A stretch of 9,921 bases of DNA, taken from contig DMYQ01000222.1 of the NCBI GenBank assembly GCA_003482555.1, positions 6,530 through 16,450 of the forward strand, in the 5' to 3' direction. This DNA comes from Janthinobacterium sp. (GTDB lineage Bacteria; Pseudomonadota; Gammaproteobacteria; Burkholderiales; Burkholderiaceae_D). Made by a program: the position numbers and the translations under genes. Below, one piece after another: positions 5,761 through 9,921 of this stretch. How positions within the stretch are numbered: position 1 is the stretch's first letter; every line of letters starts with the position of its first letter. The notes beneath the pieces are model-generated. The model ran no database searches, had not been told where the DNA came from, and was given only the letters and a program-made list of their open reading frames with translations.

Positions 5761-6693
5761 ATGACCACACCGCACGCGGCAGCGTTCCGCAAACCGGCCC
5801 CGCTCGGGGTCGGAATCCAATACAACCCGGAAATCCTCGACTGGTTCCCCTTCGAAGAGCTGGAGGTCGATTTTTTCGAAGTCTTGCTCGACAACGTCAT
5901 GGCGCCCCTGGACGGCCCGCACATCGTCAAGCCCGCCTCGAAAAAAATGCTCGACCGCCTGCGCGCCAAGTGCCCGCTGCTGGCACACTCGAACTATGGT
6001 TGCGAATTCGGTTTTTCGGCGCTGGAAAATAGCGCCGCCGTGCGCCGCCACGTGGCCCTGGCGAAAATGATCGACAGCCCCTGGGTGGCCGACCATTGCT
6101 TCTACGGCGACGAATCCTGGCTCGACATCTGGAGCAGCCCGCTGCAATTCTCGCACGCCGAGGTGGCGCGCTGCGCCGAGCGCGCGGCGCGCCTGCAAGA
6201 CTTGTACGGCATGCCGCTCGCGCATGAGAACGCGGCCTACTACCTGCCATGCCCCGGCGCCGAGATGCGCGAGGCTGAATTCATGGCGCGCCTGGTCGAG
6301 CGCGCGGGCACCTATCTGCACCTGGACCTGCACAACATCTACGCCAACTCGCTCAACCTGCCGGGCTTCGACCTGAAAAACTATATGAACACGATACCGC
6401 TCGAGCGCGTGATCGCGGTGCACCTTGCCGGCGGCAGCTGGCACGAAGGCGTGTATCACGACTGGCACGATTCGCGGATCCCGCCGCAGGTGTGGGATCT
6501 GTACGATGAGTTGCTGGAGCGCACCCAACCGTCGGCCATCACGCTGGAATACCAGGGCCAGGCCCACCACCCGGACACCCGCGTGCTGGGCGGCCAGGAA
6601 GACGGCGACATGATACGCGCCGATTTGAATCATGCCAGGAGCGTGTGGCAGCGCCACTTCGGCGCCAGCGCCGCGTCCAGGGTGGCCGCATGA
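5761..6693 (+). CDS. tglH: DUF692/MNIO multinuclear iron oxidase (TglH-like)
   Basis: A 310-residue TIM-barrel protein of the DUF692 family, now called MNIO, which includes MbnB of methanobactin and TglH of 3-thiaglutamate synthesis. Family positions are visible in order: LGVGIQYNPEI near 15-25, His76 (LLAHSNYG), Asp111-His112 (VADHCF), Glu156-Asn157 (HENAAYY), Asp189, His191 and Asn192 (LDLHNIYANSLN), His221 (AVHLAGG), the DWHDSRI segment near 234-240 followed by VWDLYDEL, and Glu263 (TLEYQG). TglH with TglI oxidises a C-terminal Cys on the scaffold and removes its beta carbon, leaving a 2-mercaptoglycine residue. The partner gene follows with an ATGA overlap, as expected for a two-protein enzyme. 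Start: the ATG at 5761 with only a weak GAAG ahead. An ATG at 5748 is out of frame. Confidence 0.92.
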   Translation: MTTPHAAAFRKPAPLGVGIQYNPEILDWFPFEELEVDFFEVLLDNVMAPLDGPHIVKPASKKMLDRLRAKCPLLAHSNYGCEFGFSALENSAAVRRHVALAKMIDSPWVADHCFYGDESWLDIWSSPLQFSHAEVARCAERAARLQDLYGMPLAHENAAYYLPCPGAEMREAEFMARLVERAGTYLHLDLHNIYANSLNLPGFDLKNYMNTIPLERVIAVHLAGGSWHEGVYHDWHDSRIPPQVWDLYDELLERTQPSAITLEYQGQAHHPDTRVLGGQEDGDMIRADLNHARSVWQRHFGASAASRVAA

Positions 6694-7505
6694 ACGCCCG
6701 CATCGTCTGGCAAGTATGGCGCCGCATCATGCGCGAACCCGCCCTGCAGGAGGCCGTGTTCGGCGCCCGGCCCCAGGAGCTGGAGCGCTTCGGCCTGCGC
6801 GGTGAAGCGCGCGAGGCGGCGCTGGCGTACGGCGCGCAAGCCGATCGGGCCCGATGGTTCGTGGTCAACTACCGCTACCGGCTGGCCAATTCCTTCCTGA
6901 ACGCGCTGGAAACGGGCGCCCCCATGGTGTTGCGCGCGCTGCTGGCCAAGGGATGCGACTTGCGCGCGCTGGGCGAACAATTCCTCGACCAGCATGGCTG
7001 GAAGGATTACGGCCCCAACGTCTACACCTATTGCAGGGACGCGCTGCGTTTCCTGTCCGAACACGCCGCGACGGAAACGCCGTACGGTCTGCGTCAGTTG
7101 ATCGGACTGGAAGGCGCGGGGGTCGAACTGCTGCTCGGCGTGGCCGACGGTGTGCCGGCCACGCCGGCCGGCCTGGCGCGCACGCCCTGGGCCGCGTACT
7201 ACCACAGCGACGCGCGCCTGTCGGCCTGGATGCGCGACAAGAAACAGTTGGGCAAGGCCGACCTGGCGCCCGGCGAGGAACACTTTCTGGTCTACCTGCC
7301 CGATCCCGAGCAGGCGCTCAAGTTCGCCCTGCTGCCGCCGCGCGCGCTGGAGATTTACCGCGCCCTGGTGCGGCCCTGCGCGCCGGGAACCCTGGCCGGC
7401 GCGCTGGCCGCGCGCGGTTACGCCGAACATACCGAGCAAGACCAAGCCTGTCTGCGGGCGCTGGCCGGCTACCGCGCCATCGAGCAGAGCGGGCAGGCGC
7501 GATGA
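6690..7505 (+). CDS. tglI: MNIO partner protein with RRE-like C-terminus (TglI-like)
   Basis: A 271-residue soluble protein with a helical N-terminal half (residues 1-150, including RWFVVNYRYRLANSF and QFLDQHGWKDYGPNVY) and a C-terminal half. In the latter, EHFLVYLPDP (197-206) followed by helices (PPRALEIYRALV, then the last 30 residues) fits a PqqD-like RRE winged helix that could hold the scaffold peptide. I recognise it mainly by position: partner genes directly follow DUF692 genes in methanobactin and tgl clusters, and here it overlaps the DUF692 stop by ATGA and the next gene start by ATGA. Its expected job is to form the active complex with the iron enzyme and present the Cys-extended scaffold. 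An in-frame frame extension to 6645 has no ATG advantage and lies within the DUF692 gene. Confidence 0.8.
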   Translation: MNARIVWQVWRRIMREPALQEAVFGARPQELERFGLRGEAREAALAYGAQADRARWFVVNYRYRLANSFLNALETGAPMVLRALLAKGCDLRALGEQFLDQHGWKDYGPNVYTYCRDALRFLSEHAATETPYGLRQLIGLEGAGVELLLGVADGVPATPAGLARTPWAAYYHSDARLSAWMRDKKQLGKADLAPGEEHFLVYLPDPEQALKFALLPPRALEIYRALVRPCAPGTLAGALAARGYAEHTEQDQACLRALAGYRAIEQSGQAR

Positions 7506-9921
7506 GCTGGTCCTCCTATTTCTGGATGCGCTCGGCCGGCTTTCCTTTTGAGCGGCTCGACCATCTTGGCGTGCTGGTGGGATCGGAAACGCTGGCGCGC
7601 CACGAGGCGCAACTGGCCGTGCGCGAAGCGGCCGAGGCCGGGTTGATCGCGGCGGCGCGCGCGCGGGCGCCGGAAACGCTGGCCAAGCTGGAGCGCAAAT
7701 TCCGCGAAGGCGCCCCGCTCAAGGCCAGCGAACTGGCCGAAGCTATCCGTGCCGGCGGCGCGCCGCTGCTGGACGCGCGCGACCAGGCATTGGCGCGGGC
7801 GGCCAGTTGCAAAGAGAGCTTGCGGGAAGTGTTCCAGAGCGAACTGCAAGGGGCCAGGCAACAATTGTTGGACTTCCTGGCCATGCCGGACACGCGCGAG
7901 GCGCTGTTCCTGTCCAACCCGGATGCGCTGGAACGGATCGATGCCTTGCTCGAACGGGGCATGGCGCAGATCGACAGCCGCACCCGCCAGCGCCTGCGCC
8001 TGGGCTGGAATTATGTGCAGCGGCTGTGCGCGAAAAACGATACCTCGAGTTTCTTCGGCCCCATCGCCTGGGGCAAGTTTGGCGCCGAGGACAGGCCCGA
8101 CATCCGCGTGGAACTGGGTGCATCGTCCTGGCTGGCCTCGCGCCTGACCTTCTTCGAGCACTGGGTCGTGCTGCGCCTGGCGCGGGCGATGGCGGCCGAT
8201 CCGGCATTGAGGGACAGCATGCCGATCGCGCTGAGCGCCGGCTGCCACGTCGAACAGGGCGTACTCAGCTATCCGGCCGGCAAGACCAAGGTCTTGAACC
8301 GGCTGGGCGCGGCCATGCTGGAAGCCGTCGTCGCCGCCCCCCGGAGCCGCATGGCGCGCGGCGCGCTGATGACGCGGCTGCTGGCCGAGGGCTTCGATGC
8401 GGCCGATGCGCGCGCCTTGCTCGACTTTCTGCTGGAAAAAACCGTGCTGGTGGCCGGTTTCGACGTGGCGCCGGGCAGCGCGCAACCGCTGGAACAGTTG
8501 CGGCGCGAATTGGGCGCGCTGGCGCTGGAACCGGCGGCGCGGCAACCCTGGTTGGACGTCTTGAGCGGCCTGGAGAACCAGCGCCTGGCCTTCGCGAACG
8601 GCGGCCTGGACGCGCGCGCCGGCGCGCTGGACGCCATGCGCACCCTGCTCGGCGAGGCCGGCATCGACCTTGCGCGCGCGCAGGGAAAAATGTACGTTGG
8701 CCGCTTTCCCCTGTACGAGGATTGCTCGCGCAATGTGCATGTCGAACTGGGCGGCAAGCTGGCGCGCGACTTGAAGGCGCAACTGGAACCGGTGATGGGC
8801 CTGTACAACTGGCTCGTTGGCGCGGTGGCCGTGCGCATGCATGACCACTACCTGGCCGGTTGGCGCCGGGCCGGCGCGCACGCGGGCACGGGACTGGACT
8901 TCCTCGGTTTCGTCTCCAGCCTGGGCCAGCGCGACGGCCGCGAACAGGTGCGGGTCGAGGTGCGCGACATCTTGCGCGCGTGCTGGCGCCGGCTCACCGC
9001 GGCTCACCGGGATGGCGATGAAATCACGCTGAGCGCGGCCGATATCGAGCAACTGCTGCGATGGCTGAACGAAGGCGAACCGCGCGCGGCCGCCTTCCGG
9101 GTGTTGGGCAAGGACATCCACTCGCCCGACTTCATGCTGGCGGCCCGCGACGTGGCGGCCATCGAACGGGGCGATTACCGTGTCGTCATCGGCGAAGTCC
9201 ATCCGGCCGTGCATACCGTGTCGCAACCGGTGGCCCAGCCTTTCTGTCCCTACCGCGCGGAAATTCGCGACGAGGTGCAAGCCCTGCTGGCGCCGCGCAC
9301 CCTGGTGCTGGCCGATACGCCGGAAGACTATCAGCGCTCGCACATCGACTGGCTGGACGTGCCGGCCCTGGCGCGCCTGGTGCTGCCGAAAGGCGGGGCG
9401 CCGGCCGCGCCCGGCCTCGGCCTGCGCTCCGGCCGCGGCACGGTGGTCTTGCGCGATGGCGTGCTGAGCTATTACGATGGCGAGCACGGCATCTGCCAGG
9501 ATTTGCTGACCGTGATGCCCAGCGATATGCACCGGGTTTGCTTCGCGCTGGCGGGCGAGCTGATCGGCCAGGTCGAGCCGCGCCGGCTGGTGCTCGGCCG
9601 CATGATATTGAAACGGCAAAGCTGGCAGATGGACGGACAAGACTTGCCGCCCGGCGCAGAGCCGGCCGAAAACCTGGACAGTTATCTGGCCTGGCGGCGC
9701 TGGGGCGAGCGGCAAGGGTTGCCGCGCCATGTGTTCGTCAAGAGCGAGAGCGAGCCCAAGCCGATCTATGTCGACTTTTGCAATCCGCTGGCGCTGGACT
9801 TGCTGGCCGGCCTGGCCAAGAAAAAAGAGCCGATGCGCTTTTCCGAAATGCGGCCCGCGCCCGATGAGCTGTGGCTGGTCGACAGCCGTGGCCGCTATTG
9901 CAGCGAGTTTCGCACCTCCTT
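7502..9921 (+). CDS. tglB: LanB-like peptide aminoacyl-tRNA ligase (TglB-like PEARL), 3' end outside window
   Basis: The frame is open from the ATG at 7502 (ATGA overlap with the TglI-like stop) to the window edge: 806 complete codons with no stop. It resembles the glutamylation domain of class I lanthipeptide dehydratases (Lant_dehydr_N). Landmarks are KNDTSSFFGP at 178-187, where LanB proteins have a TPFG-type motif, YEDCSRN at 405-411, and KPIYVDFCNPLALDLL near 753-768. The last visible residues (FSEMRPAPDELWLVDSRGR) look like the end of that domain, so the gene probably ends soon after 9921 without an elimination domain. Such small LanB proteins are PEARLs: they use aminoacyl-tRNA and ATP to add an amino acid (Cys in TglB) to the C-terminus of a carrier peptide. 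The presence of a Cys-processing MNIO pair suggests Cys-tRNA here. The true stop and any downstream transporter are not visible. Confidence 0.88.
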   Translation, partial: MSWSSYFWMRSAGFPFERLDHLGVLVGSETLARHEAQLAVREAAEAGLIAAARARAPETLAKLERKFREGAPLKASELAEAIRAGGAPLLDARDQALARAASCKESLREVFQSELQGARQQLLDFLAMPDTREALFLSNPDALERIDALLERGMAQIDSRTRQRLRLGWNYVQRLCAKNDTSSFFGPIAWGKFGAEDRPDIRVELGASSWLASRLTFFEHWVVLRLARAMAADPALRDSMPIALSAGCHVEQGVLSYPAGKTKVLNRLGAAMLEAVVAAPRSRMARGALMTRLLAEGFDAADARALLDFLLEKTVLVAGFDVAPGSAQPLEQLRRELGALALEPAARQPWLDVLSGLENQRLAFANGGLDARAGALDAMRTLLGEAGIDLARAQGKMYVGRFPLYEDCSRNVHVELGGKLARDLKAQLEPVMGLYNWLVGAVAVRMHDHYLAGWRRAGAHAGTGLDFLGFVSSLGQRDGREQVRVEVRDILRACWRRLTAAHRDGDEITLSAADIEQLLRWLNEGEPRAAAFRVLGKDIHSPDFMLAARDVAAIERGDYRVVIGEVHPAVHTVSQPVAQPFCPYRAEIRDEVQALLAPRTLVLADTPEDYQRSHIDWLDVPALARLVLPKGGAPAAPGLGLRSGRGTVVLRDGVLSYYDGEHGICQDLLTVMPSDMHRVCFALAGELIGQVEPRRLVLGRMILKRQSWQMDGQDLPPGAEPAENLDSYLAWRRWGERQGLPRHVFVKSESEPKPIYVDFCNPLALDLLAGLAKKKEPMRFSEMRPAPDELWLVDSRGRYCSEFRTS

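Noticed and set aside
5546..7505. A methanobactin-type cluster
   Set aside because: A DUF692 protein with a partner is shared with methanobactin (MbnB/MbnC), but the precursor contains no Cys to be converted to oxazolone-thioamide groups.
7469..9730. A 753-codon open frame on the minus strand
   Set aside because: It is the antisense shadow of the LanB-like gene. Its translation is rich in Gln, Arg, Ala and His with no recognisable domain, while the plus frame carries clear family motifs and overlaps its neighbour by ATGA.
5546..9921. A lanthipeptide or azole RiPP cluster
   Set aside because: The LanB-like protein alone suggests this, but the precursor has no Cys/Ser/Thr core, no cyclase gene is seen, and the DUF692 pair, CmoA-like gene and M50 protease fit a scaffold-peptide pathway better.

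Overview
The window is strongly GC-rich (roughly two thirds by eye). All ten recognisable genes lie on the + strand and are tightly packed, with no gene-free stretch longer than about 75 bases. Codon use is uniform, and I see no tRNA, rRNA, CRISPR array, insertion sequence or attachment site. Composition and protein style suggest a Gram-negative proteobacterium, perhaps a betaproteobacterium of the Oxalobacteraceae type (Massilia/Duganella/Janthinobacterium). That placement is a guess from style, not a measurement.

The core, from 2599 to the right edge, reads as a pearlin cluster. In this pathway a small amino-acid product is built on the C-terminus of a ribosomal scaffold peptide and then cut off. 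The gene set corresponds one to one with the enzymes I recall for 3-thiaglutamate biosynthesis in Pseudomonas syringae (tgl genes): a CmoA-like carboxy-SAM synthase (TglE-like, 2599-3354), a class I methyltransferase with an N-terminal zinc ribbon (TglF-like, 3363-4283), an M50 membrane metalloprotease with a PqqD-like N-terminal region (TglG-like, 4280-5473), a 49-residue acidic scaffold peptide ending in Ala and lacking Cys (TglA-like, 5546-5695), a DUF692/MNIO iron oxidase (TglH-like, 5761-6693), its partner protein with an RRE-like C-terminus (TglI-like, 6690-7505) and a LanB-like peptide aminoacyl-tRNA ligase (TglB-like, 7502 to beyond 9921, cut by the window edge).

The expected chemistry is as follows. 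TglB-like adds Cys to the C-terminal Ala of the scaffold. TglH/I-like oxidatively removes the Cys beta carbon to leave a 2-mercaptoglycine residue. TglF-like alkylates the thiol with the carboxymethyl group of carboxy-SAM made by TglE-like. TglG-like releases the product and regenerates the scaffold. The assignment of roles comes from family knowledge; the gene set and motifs are seen in the sequence.

Upstream on the same strand, with gaps of 43-60 bases, are three genes I do not recall from the characterised tgl pathway: a PaaI-type hotdog thioesterase (1-477, possibly cut at its 5' end), a stand-alone PaaA-like di-iron protein (538-1311) and a fold-type I PLP aminotransferase of the 2-aminoadipate/kynurenine aminotransferase II type (1365-2555). 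They may tailor or supply the pearlin product, or may be a separate unit. A weak hairpin with a T-run lies at the aminotransferase stop (2546-2571). A much better intrinsic-terminator-like hairpin (5497-5518) sits just before the scaffold gene, which also has the best Shine-Dalgarno sequence in the window.
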